Below, piece by piece: positions 1-11,300 of a stretch of 64,000 nt of DNA. The stretch's first letter is position 1, and the number at the start of each line of letters is the position of its first letter. The notes beneath the pieces are model-generated. The model worked only from the letters and a program-made list of their open reading frames with translations, did no database searches and was not told the DNA's origin. Where the stretch lies: NCBI GenBank assembly GCA_035772785.1, contig JAOCPU010000054.1:186001-250000 (forward strand), in the 5' to 3' direction. Both the position numbers and the translations under genes were made by a program. Source of the DNA: Phlebiopsis flavidoalba (taxonomy: Eukaryota > Basidiomycota > Agaricomycetes > Polyporales > Phanerochaetaceae).

Positions 1-340
1 CTGTGCGTCGACCGTGCTCACGCCCACCGTGTTGTCCACGCGCTCATTCGGGTGGGTTACTTGGTGTGCTTTTGGAGAGATTATGTTTTTCTGACGGGTG
101 TGTGCGTAGGGCTTGGTCGACTTGGACCACGAGATTGTCAAGAACGAGAAGAAGCTCGGCGTCGCGAAGATTGCGCTCGATAAGGTTCGTGAAGGCCGAG
201 TCTGTGCCCAACTACGAGGAGATTGTCCCTCTAGAGACGCGCGAGTTCAACGCTGAAAGGGTCAGTTCTTCTCGAAGATGTAGTGCGCTTGCTCATCCAT
301 TTTTCGCAGCACAAAACGCTAGCAGTGGACATTGAGACGC
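1..340 (+). other. edge fragment, possible C2-domain exon
   Basis: An open stretch at about 113-184 reads LVDLDHEIVKNEKKLG and is followed by a GT, consistent with an exon end. A hydrophobic strand followed by DxDH and a lysine-rich loop resembles the fourth or fifth strand of a C2 domain, as in tricalbin-like lipid-transfer proteins. It would be an internal exon of a gene entering from the left. This is a resemblance over 24 codons only. The remaining reading frames up to 340 show nothing I recognise. Confidence 0.2.
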
Positions 341-889
341 TCGAAAAAACGTCCGATCGCGATGTTCAAGAAACTAAAGGCGACGTAAGGCTTTTCGTAG
401 ATTCACGTTGCTATCCTCTGTTGTATATAACTGTACCATGTATCCATCGCTTCGACATCCAGCTGTCAGAGAAACTCTCAAAGATACGGCCGATAAATTT
501 ACCCATGCCCAACAAGTCTCCTTACAATTCGTCCGAAAATCAACTTGAGCAAGTGTTGCCATCAATTCCGAGTCGTTGATTGGAACGCTTGACAGTGACA
601 CTTGTAGCGTCGTGACGTCACCTGGTCACGTACGTGACTGGTCGCGTCCGGTCGGTCACCGGTCACGGTGTTAGCGTTCAGCTCACACTTGCTTTTTCCT
701 CTCTCAAGCTTCGACCCCCATGAGAAGGTACTGCGGTCAACAATCAGTGGCGTGCTACGTCAAGCTACACCGACATGGCGCACAGAGTGCGCTTGAATTG
801 CTCTGAGGCTGCAGACTCTGTCTCACAAGCGCATCCATTCGTCCCCAAATATCTCCATGCGTTGGGAATACACTCCGCGCAAAGTTGTC
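341..889. other. intergenic, no recognised gene
   Basis: Short overlapping frames on both strands without family signatures. It should hold the promoter of the serine hydrolase that starts at 890. A GTCAC-rich patch at about 590-670 (cgtgacgtcacctggtcacg) contains several partly palindromic GTCAC/GTGAC words, but no specific regulator can be named. Confidence 0.3.
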
Positions 890-2960
890 ATGAAAACACT
901 CAAGTATCTGATACTGTGTGGTTTTTTTACACTTCCTAGCAACGCGACTGAGGCGGCGCAAGCTCCTCTCGGACCGCAGTCTGTGAGGATCGCTGGGACG
1001 CGAACTGCCTTTACACCCGAATTCTCGGCCTCTGTGGAGAGATATCTCGCTCATCATCGAGTGCCTGGGTTATCCGCCGGGGTGGTCTATGTCAATGGTT
1101 ACCACGGTAGAGACAGAGTTTGGCACTTGGGGCAACCGTACGGAAGACGGAGACGCGATGTCCAAGGAGGTGCGTATGTCAGTGAGATCCCAGCCTGCAG
1201 ATCATTCTCAATAGTGCGATAGACCCTCTTTTGCATTGGCTCGTCCTCCAAGGCCTTTTTGGCCGCCTCGATAGGAATCCTTATGGATGACTTCGCGAAG
1301 GGGAAGAATGCAACGACGCTCCCTCCTGAAGTAGAAGAGTTCACGTGGACTACAAAGCTTCGCGATCTGCTCCCCGGCGAGTGGGGAATGAAAGACGTGT
1401 GGGCATCTGAGAAGGCCAACATACAAGATGTTCTAAGCCACGTATCTGGATTGCCTCGGTATGTTTAGATGCATGACAAGTCGACAGGACTTCAGGCTGA
1501 CCTTGATGTTAGCCATGACCTCGCGTATGGAATGTCTGATACTCAAGCGGATGTGGTCAAGAGGCTACGGTTCCTTGAACCTGTCTTTGAGCTTCGTGAA
1601 CAGTATCATTACAACAATCACGTCAGCATTGTTCTCATCATCTTACTTGTTGGCCGCTAATGTCTCATGTTAGATGTACATGCTTGGTGCTCACATTGTT
1701 GAAAAATACTCGGGCAAACCATTCCACACTTACGTAGAGGAGCGCATTTTCAAACCTCTTGGCATGAACTCTACCGTGTACCAAGCCCAGGATATTCAGC
1801 CGAATCATGTTCTAGCACAATCCTTCACTGGTGATAGGCGGCGTATCCCCACATGGTTCGAAGACAAGAGGATATCAACACTGCTCGCTGGTGCGGGTGG
1901 TGTCATCTCAAGCGCAGTTTGACATGGTGATGTGGATATTATCTGGTGCTACGCAGATACTCAGGCATCATACAGACCAAATGGCTGGCTATTGTTCATT
2001 AATAACGGAGTGGATCCGAACACCGGTTCAAGATATCGTGCCAAAAGATGTGATCGAAGCAATCACCACGGCGTATACCATCGCTTCTGGACGAAGTTTG
2101 GACGCTGACAGCTCCATTCAAGGCTACGGTATGGGCTGGTTGCGTGCTTCATACCGGGGGCATGAGGTATGCTATCAGCACCATGATTTATGTCTGGCTA
2201 TTTTCTCATGAGACGGGCAAATAGACTGTGGCGCATAGTGGTGCCTTGCCGGGATTTGTGACCGAGACCAACATACTTCCCGTGGGATATGTTCGGTGTG
2301 ATTGTGCTCATGAATAATGATTTTGCTGCAGAGGTACCATACACAGTGACACAGCACGTCGCGGAAAATGTCCTAGACCTCCCACACGCAAAATCGGACA
2401 TAGGTTGGCAGAACTCCAACATGTGCGCTGCTGATCATCCGCCTCTTCGGAGAGCTCTCTGCCTATTGCCCACCACGACAACCATCGGCAAACCTACTCT
2501 CTCCCAATTTCAAGCTACGAGGGGCTTTACACCAACCCGGGCTATGGACCCATCAGTGTTCTGCTATCCCACCAAACACCTCCTCCCACTGCACAGATCT
2601 TCTTGCCACATTTGCGTCCGTCAAATGCGACGTCCGAACCTGCATTATATGCATACTGGGACCGAGTTCGGACGTCGACACACATTCCCTAGCTCATTCC
2701 GATCCAGGGCAAACGATTTTGTCCCGTCAAGACGTCCAACATATTTCCCCGCGGCTTTGGCAAGGACACGCGGCCCTTTGCAGCTCTACCGCTCCTTGCC
2801 ATGATGTGCCCGTTCCCGCCATATTTGATGTGCATGATGGAGAGGTTTAGGGGTTTGGCCCTACCGAATGGGTTTGAGTCTGCTCAAGTTAGGAACGCTG
2901 GGGCGGAAAGGGTCCTTGAAAGAAACTGCGTTTGTTCTACTTTGAGCGTGTCTAGCTTGA
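890..2960 (+). pseudogene. beta-lactamase-like serine hydrolase, frame-interrupted
   Basis: A class C beta-lactamase/penicillin-binding-protein-like hydrolase (Beta-lactamase family fold), probably secreted. The start at 890 gives a plausible signal peptide (MKTLKYLILCGFFTLP). A 53-bp intron fits 1170-1222. All three family motifs are readable in order: SxxK as GSSSKAF near 1235, YxN as HYNNH near 1608, and an HSG motif (KTG box equivalent) near 2232, followed by LPGFVTETN. The C-terminal domain reads YEGLYTNPGYGPISV near 2512 and ends near FESAQVRN at about 2877. The frame is broken by an in-frame TAG at 1466 and by shifts near 1920, 2030, 2275 and repeatedly in 2430-2950. Its P450-derived right neighbour is also a remnant, which supports real decay here. 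A second C-terminal fragment lies at 24020-24285 on the other strand. Family assignment is firm; substrate is unknown. Confidence 0.8.
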
Positions 2961-2984
2961 GCTTTTTGTTCGTACATTCACGAG

Positions 2985-3062
2985 CTCCACCTAAGCCAAA
3001 CAACTGCCTGCGCATTGCTTGGCCTGCGCGTTTTGAAGAGGCTTGAACGCGTCGAGGCCTGA
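2985..3062 (+). pseudogene. 3' stub of a cytochrome P450 gene
   Basis: The end of this stretch reads LKRLERVEA followed by TGA at 3060-3062. It matches the last codons of the full P450 at 30713-33107 (LRLERVEA, stop). Upstream of about 2985 the P450 similarity stops and the serine hydrolase begins. The stub is therefore the outer edge of the duplicated block that also carries kinase copy A, in the same convergent arrangement as kinase copy B and P450 copy 1. Confidence 0.65.
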
Positions 3063-3399
3063 AGGCTTTCCCAGTGAACCCCTAATCCCCACCATTTTGG
3101 CTTGGCTCTTTGTACGCTATCACCTTGTCTCGCCTTCGTGTAGTACTCCTCAAATATATCGTCACGCAACAATGAAACTGCCGGCTCAGACCTATCGAGA
3201 TCTCGTAAATGCAGCAGGCCTGGATGGAAGACGGGACAAGCCCAATGAAGAGAAACAGGCCCATGCCTTATAAGCGTTTGTTTGTCTCGTATTGACCGTG
3301 ATAAGCTGTCACACAAAGTACGTATTGAAGATGACATGTATTGTGGTGACTATGAAACACGATTAAGACCACAGTGAATATTGCATGGGTATAAAGGGA

Positions 3400-4548
3400 C
3401 CGGTTTATAGAAGATAAATATGATACGCCTGAAGTAACAATTGACAATCCAACCTTGATGGGAAGAGACCCACAGAAGGCAACGAGATCATCGATCCGGG
3501 GAGAGCATAGCCACGGACTCAGGAATGACCATAAGGCCTCAAGCAGAAAAAACCAAAAACACAGGCGAGACGGACTCACGTCGCCGCCACAGCCCTCGCG
3601 CACACCTCAGCTCCCCACCACGACCCCACGAAAGAAGACCAGAGGACCAGCAAACCACCGAGCAGAAGAGAGCAGGCATCGCCGGACTGGTGGATCAACG
3701 TCGCGGAGCCACAAAGGCTCATCGCGACGGACCCACGCGAGCCCCCCCCATCCCCGCCCCCACGCCCGACGGCCGCCGGTGTCCGATCTTGAATCGCAGA
3801 GTCGTCGCAGAGAAACCAGAGTGTGATGCAAGCAGCTGTAGTCGAGCGAGTGAAAGCGTCAGGGAGAGGGTGAGTCTCCAAGAACTTCCGTCGAGTTTGA
3901 CTATGCCTGTGGATGTTTTCGCCGTTTGGTAGAGCGAGGTCGTCGTGGCTGGCCAGATCCCGGGCGGCTAGCTGTCAAGAGTGGACAGAAGGAGGCTGGA
4001 TCCAGGCCGGCGCGAGGGAGATGTATGCGTAGGAAGATAGCCTTCGGTTGAAGAGTGCCAGGAGGATGCCGTGTCGACGGGTGAGCGATGTCGTCGAGAG
4101 AAGTGATTAGGGATTTAAAGGGGGGATAGGCTGTGTGACTCGAGAGAAGAGAGAACGAGGTCCGATAGAATAAATAGAGGAGACGTCGCGAGCAGAGGAT
4201 CAAGGCAAGGCAGATGAGAAAGTCGAGGGTAATCCAGGAGTTGAAGTAGGCGTCGCACGAAGTTGAAAATAGGCTGTGTTGGATCCCGGAGGATTGAAAG
4301 CATTGACCACGACGCATTGCTGGAACGTCGCGACCGTTCGAAGAGTAGGCTGTGGATTGGATAGGCTGTGGGTGTACGACATTGCTGTGGAACGTCGTGT
4401 CGGTCGCAAGCGCCGGAAGGGTCGTCAAGGTCATCGGAGTCGTGAAGCAAAGCAAAGCGAGGATAAGACAAGAATTAAAGCAAAGTCAAAGGGTATCTTG
4501 GGTTCCAAGGCCAACGAGCGAGGACGATAAGAGAGCAATAGTGGGGGC
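3400..4548 (-). repeat. conserved 3' region of kinase copy A
   Basis: The kilobase downstream of the kinase stop is conserved in all three copies (here, 29227-30420 and 46466-47690). A landmark is the stretch around 3600-3700 (plus: gaccccacgaaagaagacca). Several long frames cross it on both strands, but none is open in all three copies and no family is recognisable. It may be a long 3' UTR or part of an unrecognised gene, or the copies may simply be young. Confidence 0.55.
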
Positions 4549-6717
4549 TCAGAAGCAAGACAGGCGGGTGCAGAGACGGGTGATGCGAGAGGCGACGGTG
4601 CTGAGCCAGCTCTTCGCGCGGGCGAAGAGGCCAGCCGGCTGCAAGGTAAACAATATCTCAGCATTAAAATTGCGGAAAACACGCACGCAGCATGCTTACC
4701 TTTTCTTGCACCATGACTTCAACCTCTACAGAAGTACCAGAAATAGACTCGTCCTTCTCCTCGACGACGACGGCAGTGGTGGCTGTGACATAGGACATGT
4801 CACGCTGCACCGGGTCCGGAATGACGATCGTCGGGCGAACAGGCGGGACGCTCTCATCTTCAAAACGGACCGTCCTCGCCACCCTCGAGAGGAACATCTT
4901 CAAAGCGGCCGAGGTAAGGAGTAGACCTGTTGTCCTCCCAGTACAGGTCGTCGTCGTCGGCATCGTAGTACTGCCGCGGGGCCACAGCCAGAGCCGACGA
5001 CGCGTAGAAGAACTCGGGGCACGGGTGCGCCGACGGTGTACACGTCGCTCGCGCCGAAGCAGCCGAATGAGCCTGAGCGGAAGGCGGGTTTTGTGCTCCT
5101 CGGGAGCTCGAGGGCTGCCGACGTCGGGAAGGGGAGCGGTGCCGGAAGCGAGGGCCTTCCAGTCACTGGAGGACATGTGCATCAGTGTATATTCGATATG
5201 GGTGAGAAGGAAGTGCTTACGGCTTGCCCCACCAAGGGTGGTTCATCGCGTCCTCGAGCGTGGCACGGCGGTCAGTGTCAATCACAAACAGCTATGTACA
5301 GATGTGATTAGAACGAATATAATCTGAGAAGGTAAATGCACTCACAGTGTTGAGGAACGCTTTCGACTTCTTGTCCATGTAGTCTCTACCGAGCCATTTC
5401 TTGAATGGAGCCATTAGATGAAACATGGCCATGTAAGGGTCATCCGCCTCCCAGGGAGTCTACCAGCACAATCAGTCACAGCATACACAAACCTGCTAAC
5501 CAGCCTACTCACCCTGCCGACCAGCATCGAGAACACAGTGACAGCAACGACCACACATCGCCTCTCGAGGGGTAATCCCCCTTGCCCGAGAACATCTCCG
5601 GCGACATGTAGCACAGCGTCCCCCCACACAAATTTCGGGCTCAGACTCGGACTCGCCAGGTGCGGGGAGAGTCCTGGACGGGCTTCGTGAACCCAAAGTC
5701 GGAGATGAACGGAGTGGCCGGTCGGCCTTGAGGAGGACATTCTCGCCCTTGATGTCGAGGTGGACGAGACCGAGGTTGTGAAGGAACTTGATGCCGCATG
5801 CCTGGGGCGGTACGTGCCCTAGTCAGCCCGCTGGCTCAGCAGACAGTCGAGAGGTACTTACCATCTCGCCGGCGTAGAACTGAGCGAGTGGCTTGGGGAT
5901 GCGGCGGCCCCCGCGGCCGATGAGACCGTCCAAGTCGCCTCCAGAGTAGTTTTCCTGTCGACAACAGCTTCAGATGCGCGCATACAGGCCAAATGTTGAT
6001 GGCACTCACAGTGAGCAGGAAGTAATGACTCTTTTTGTGGAAACTCCCCAGGAACTCCATGATGTTTGGCACACCACGCGTCGTCCCACCTCTCTCAAGA
6101 CAGCCTGCTCACCGAGCACCTGTTCCTCTCTCGCCTCGCGCTTGTCGATGACCTTCATGGCGAGCTCTTACCAGAGTGGGACGTGTCTGACGAGATAGAC
6201 TGTGCCGCATCCGCCCGCTCCGAGGCGTCGAATGGACTCAAAGTCCTCGGGGCGGAGTTTGTTTGTGGGGATGCGGAGGTTGTTGGTGCGCTTCGGGATG
6301 GCGAAAGAGCTGACGAAGGACGGAGTGCCTACTGCGGTGGAAGAGGCGGGCGAATGGGCGCGGGCGGTGGGGTCGCGGATAGGAGGGAGGGGGGTCTTGA
6401 TAGAGAGGACCTCGGGGCTGTGAGCGGCGTCCCAGAGGAGGACTAGGGAGTTCACGTTCGGCAGCGGGGGAGGACTGAAGGCCGTGAGGGTCAACTTGGA
6501 TTACGGCCGAGACTACTTGAAGGCGAACAACGTACTGTCCGAATGACCGCGGAGGCAGACTCTTTCTCCTCTTGAGGAATATCGCCATTTGTCTAAGAAG
6601 TCAGCTCATCCCGCGGCAGTCATGAGAGGCATTGCAGACGTACCTTTGCATGAGTGACGACGGGCCGAGGCTCTCGTTTACGTCCAAGCTGTTTGATACG
6701 ACCAAAGAAAAACCCAT
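4549..6717 (-). CDS. protein kinase copy A (catalytic motifs intact)
   Basis: A serine/threonine-type kinase-domain protein. The ATG at 6717-6715 begins MGF and is followed by a basic N-terminus, then introns and a linker (SLLWDAAHSPEVL-type segment). The kinase domain shows a glycine loop GAGGCGTVYLV near 6200, beta-3 lysine AMKVIDK (Lys at 6154-6156), catalytic loop HLDIKGEN near 5750, DFG (minus-strand codons at 5692-5700) and SPE in the activation-segment end near 5600. After the kinase fold come about 170 residues with an acidic patch (YDADDDDLYWED) and a basic tail, ending LCTRLSCF, stop at 4551-4549. Frames shift in T-rich and G-rich runs near the start and near 5530-5640, so the locus is either slightly broken or miscalled. 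TATA-like sequence lies about 110 bp upstream. It is convergent with the hydrolase/P450 remnants to its left. Substrate is unknown. Confidence 0.7.
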
Positions 6718-6823
6718 TGTAGAAGAGAAAAAAGAAAAAAAAATCAACAGAAAAGCAGAGGAAAGCAAAGCAAAGCGGGGGAAGAAGTAAGAAGCCAGAA
6801 GATGTCCGTCCACTGGCGAACGG

Positions 6824-6836
6824 ACCTATATGGATG
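6824..6836 (-). promoter_or_regulatory. TATA-like core promoter of kinase copy A
   Basis: On the minus strand the sequence reads CATCCATATAGGTCC, about 110 bp before the ATG. The same words stand about 120 bp before the ATG of kinase copy B (26911-26925). Conservation in both copies together with the spacing supports a core promoter role. Confidence 0.5.
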
Positions 6837-7155
6837 CCAGCTCGCCAGCCTCAGGGGGAGGCTGACTTTCGGGCCTCGGATCTGCATGACGTCCGTGGCA
6901 TCTGGGCCCCTGACATCGGCTAGCACATGGCTACTTTCGTGCGATTTCAGCGTACATATTGGATGCTGCAAGGTGTGACGAGGTATCCGCTGACAGTGTC
7001 TGTCTGCACGCCATAATTCCCTATCAGAAGGGTCCAGTGTTGCCCATCGGTCGCGTCCGACCGGGAGGCGACACACGACACCGCGACTTTTATATACGAA
7101 AATATCATATCTGGTGCTGTGGGCTGAGGGTATATCATGGGTACATTACGGAAGG

Positions 7156-8300
7156 GGGACTTGTACAACGATGACGGTAGTCGCAAGGCCTGCGAAGAGC
7201 GCCGTGGCGTAAAAATACGAAAAATACAGCGGATAAGCGCCGAGGCCGAACACGTGGCTCACCACCTTCTCACTACTGTGCCTCGGGAACGGCTCTGGTC
7301 AGAACGGGGCTCGCGTGATTGCGTCGTGCTGGTGCTTCCATGGCACTGCGATGTTCAAGAATCTGCAGTCCCGGAGATCCTTTGCTCTTGAGGCGCGGTG
7401 CGTCTGCTGGTCTTCTGGTCTTCTTTCATGGGGTCGTGGTGGGGGCCGTGGGGCGCTGAAGTGTGCGCGACAAGTGCGCAAAGGTGACTGCGGATCGCAA
7501 TGAAATGTGTATTTATACAATTTTCGTGATATATATGTTTGCTGAGCAGGAGTCAACAGTAGCGGCCACGGAAGATATCAGTCGTCTGAAAAATGATCGT
7601 GAATAATACAAAGGCTATTAAAGGGCGTCGAGCACTGGGCTCCATAGCTGTGAGGTCGAGAACCTTACTGGTATAAACATTAGTTCTGCGGACTATCTTT
7701 AGGTGCGCGCTCCATCCATGATGACTTTCATCGGTAACCTCGATTTCGGCCGACTCGACAAAGTTTCGCCATCCCGGAAAACTGTCGCAGCAACTCAGAT
7801 TATCAACACCTCCGGGAAGAGTGCAGCTCACCGGGAATGTGCGACCAAAAACTCAAAAGTGTTCGACCGGCTTGTAGATACTGTGCTACGTACGATGTTC
7901 CGTCCCATTCCCACTCGCGTCTCTGTGGCGGTTGTACGGCTCATGGACATCAGTAGTGAAAAGGGGTTTGCTGCCAGCCTGACTGGTCCCTTGCACCAAT
8001 GGAGTACCATGTCGAGGAATCACCAGCTATTAGTGGTCCGCTCGTCGTCGTAAAGTTGTTTCCGGCCACGAGCGCGAACGGTCGACCCTACGACCATGAC
8101 CCGCACTTTCTCGACGTACATTTGCCGATATGTCTTCGTGCAAGTTCAGCAAACAAGGATAAGCTCGTCCCCGTTTTCTATGCTCCAAGATCTGCCTTCG
8201 GGTGTTTTTTGGCCACGCGTGTGATGAACCTGGGAGGTCCTTCATGCTTCTCAGGCGATGGCACTTCCGCTGTGTTGTTAATATGAGCCCGTGTTCTCAT
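7156..8300. other. no recognised gene; holds a dispersed repeat piece
   Basis: Frames at 7553-7831 (-) and 7703-8286 (+) overlap and show no family signature. The stretch at about 7395-7480 (plus: tcttctttcatggggtcgtg) is a further copy of a landmark found in the kinase 3' regions at about 3600-3680, 30120-30200 and 46600-46680. Confidence 0.35.
7395..7480 (+). repeat. short dispersed repeat related to kinase 3' regions
   Basis: The CTGGTCTTCTTTC[AG]TGGGGTC word and the GTGTGCGCG after it also occur in the 3' regions of all three kinase copies. Here they stand alone without a kinase body. This may be a remnant of a fourth copy or a small mobile sequence. Confidence 0.5.
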
Positions 8301-11300
8301 CTACGCAATAACCATGAGCGACGCACCTTTTTCAGGGACCGAATTGCCGCCTGAGGGTATTGTACGCCGCACTTGTTCACTATTCTGAAGAAGTTGATTG
8401 AGAAAGCTGGTGGAAAATGTCCGTGACAAACTGGTGGTCGTGTTTGACATATCGAGGTGAATTTCGAATGAGAGGCACCGCCCGGAAAGTGTGCACTCCA
8501 CCAAGGCATCGAAGCGAGTGTCTTTGAAGAACGCATCCAGCTTTGCGACCACCTCGATCCGCGTTATGTTAAATTCGTTGAGCGCGGCCTCGACGGTAGC
8601 CTCAGCCACGTTATGGTGCGTCTACAACTGTCTTCGCCGCGTCTAGCGCAGCCTGTGCGACATCTATTCCCGTGCGTTGCAAGCTTCGCCACCTGAGAGC
8701 GTCGTCCGCGACGTGATATGCCAGGTACTCCGCAGAATAGATGAGATTGTCGATCGCGCGCTGAGCGGCGCGTGGCCGTGAGAACGGCTTTGCTTGTGTC
8801 GATAAAACTTCTGCAGCGCGTACTCAGCGGCGCGGACAGCAACTTGTCCCCGGCCTTTCGGACATCCTCAAGGGCACGTCTCGCGGTTGTCGATCGCTGC
8901 AGCCGTCACGGATTCGACATGATGCAAGGCGGCTTGTGCCCCTCGGAAAGCGAGATCACCTGCCTCGCCGACCATTATCCACGGCTTCCTTAGCAAGGGG
9001 GACAGCAGCCTTTGCCTCGAGATAAGCCGTGTGCCCTTGATCACGTCTTCAGCGAGCGTGAGGATACCATCTGCTATCACTTTGGCGGCCTCTAGTGCAG
9101 CTAATTTTGGGAAAAGCCAACGGAACAGTTCACCCTTGAGACTACAAATAGAGCGGTCAACAATAAGCAGCAGAGAAGATTGATAGGTCATACTCAAAAC
9201 ACGGTACCACGCGCTGTTTCCTCGCAATATTGGATGCGGCTTTTGTGTGCTGTCAATATCGGACTGTAGCCCATCCACCTTACGCTTCGCATCCTCAATG
9301 TCGTGTTCCGTCGACCCCTAGACCGCCTGCATGCTGTTTGTCAGCGTCATCTAGTTTCTTCTCTGCCTCGACGACATCTGCGTCCCATTTCGCCTTGGCC
9401 CGCGTGACGTCCGCCTCGGCGTGTCGTATCTTCGCAATCGCGTCTGCCCTTTGCATTGCTGGAGTTTGCCCCTCGGCCGCCTGGATGTCTGCATCGTAGT
9501 TTCGACGCTGGCGTTTGAGCGCGTCCTGCTTCTCGCGGAGCTGTGTGGTGTAATGATCAATCAACTCTTGCGAATGATTGTGGACCTCTTTAGCGTGTTG
9601 CGTCCAGGCATCGTACGCCACTTTCAGCTTTCTCTCGGCATCGTCAATGGATGCTTGGTATTTCTTCTTCTCTCGTTCCAGAGCTTCCCGTATCTGCGGC
9701 GATCGCCTCGTCTGATATCTTTTTCAATCGTTCCAACGCATCGACGACCTGGCCCTCGACGTATTCCACCACGTGCTGCTCGAACACAGCGTGCAGGGAG
9801 AAGTTGAGGCCGGAAAGATTGTTCAGGTCCACAACGCTTCCCACCATGCGTGCGTCGACTACGATCACAAACATGTGGGCAAACACCAGCTGGAAGGCAA
9901 AGGAGAACGTTGGGTCGGGAAGTAGCTCGAGATGAAGTGTGAGGCCGACATGCTCGTCAAGAATCGAGATCATGCCGTCCACCACTAAATATTGGGTGTG
10001 AAGGCCCCGATGGAAATATTGACCGTTAGCATCGCCACCATGCTGTCCAGAGATATGCAGCGGACCTACGTGCATCTCACTGACGCTGCCGCGGATCTTC
10101 AAGGCTCCTTCGCTGATTTCAGCGGATGCGAAGACACGGACATTGAAAACGGATAGAGACGAAGTGAAGGAGAACCCGGGCGGATAGGTGACAGTCCCAA
10201 GCGTGACGCCAGATGAAATGTACAGTTGAGGTCTTTGAATGTGAGGAATGCGGGAGGAATGGGTATATGGAGCTGCGTGATAGCTCCAGCGAAGTAGACT
10301 AGATCCTGGATCCCAAGATTCTTGATTTCGCCGTATAGAAGCTCGCCTGAAATGCGTGGTCAGCACGGTCATTATGCCTACAAGTACGAATGACCTACGA
10401 GTAGGAATCTCGCTGATCTGTACAGCAACTCTACCCTCCGTGTGCCCGATATTGATGCCCCCTGCGAAGGAAAATGACGTTGGCAGACCCGTCTCGGGGA
10501 CATGAGGAGGTCCGATCGCCAGCCCCCGAGCTCGATGAATCGGGCCCACAGATACATGTTCGCCGACCCCAAGCGGATTATCCCAGAAACCCATTCATCT
10601 CTCCTTCTAGCTTGACCGATTCGCCTTCAATGGTCAGCGCAGCTTTAAAATCAAGAGATCTTTTTCTCGTTCGGGACGGGGATTTGCACACCGGTGGCTA
10701 TCTGTAACAGGAGCTGGTGCGTGTCAATAGAGAGTGAAATGGGGTCGGGTTGTGATGCCGTGCCCGAGGTGAATAAAAGTGTCGGTTGGGAGTATGGCAT
10801 CGAGTTTGAAGTCTGTGCTACCATTCCACGACGCCTTGAGGAGTATTCCAGGAAAGGAGGTTCGGCGAAGGAGTTTGTTGAGAGGCTGCACCTGATCAAG
10901 TCGTGCAGCGAACTGCACACCTATAACATGATGAACGGCAGGACTCCTCAACATTGATACGGAACGACAAACCTTTGCTGATAGGGTATTTGTGAGGGTT
11001 GAGAGGTGATACCGCCGCATCGTCCTTTGACGCGGCGGCGATGAACATGAGGTCTTGGAGGGGCCAAAGTCTTTCATGAACGACTTCTTCAGCACAGGGA
11101 ACAAGGACCCCAGTGTGGTCGAATTCCCAAGATCGGTAAATCGCCCATAAACTGTCCACTGTAACTGATCACTGGAACCTGGGATCTTGTACAGATGTAC
11201 GGTCGCCTCGATGGCTGGTAAGTGCACGCCACCGATGAGTTCCACCCGCCCTCCGAGTCTCTATGTCCGTCGACCCGACCAGACCTCGACCTTGGTAAAG

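Larger units (their letters stand above)
3000..7155 (-). repeat. left arm of a ~4.1-kb inverted segmental duplication
   Basis: Read on the minus strand, this segment follows the plus strand of 26592-30756 from end to end: kinase promoter, kinase gene, its roughly 1-kb 3' region and the last codons of a convergent P450. The outer end is marked by CTTCCGTAATGT (minus strand near 7145), which corresponds to the same words at about 26592. The other end is the P450 stop region. About 19 kb separates the two arms. Confidence 0.8.

Noticed and set aside
3455..3932. Arginine/proline-rich plus-strand frames opposite the kinase copy A 3' region
   Set aside because: The frames are not kept open consistently in the homologous blocks at 30 kb and 46.6 kb, so protein coding is unlikely.
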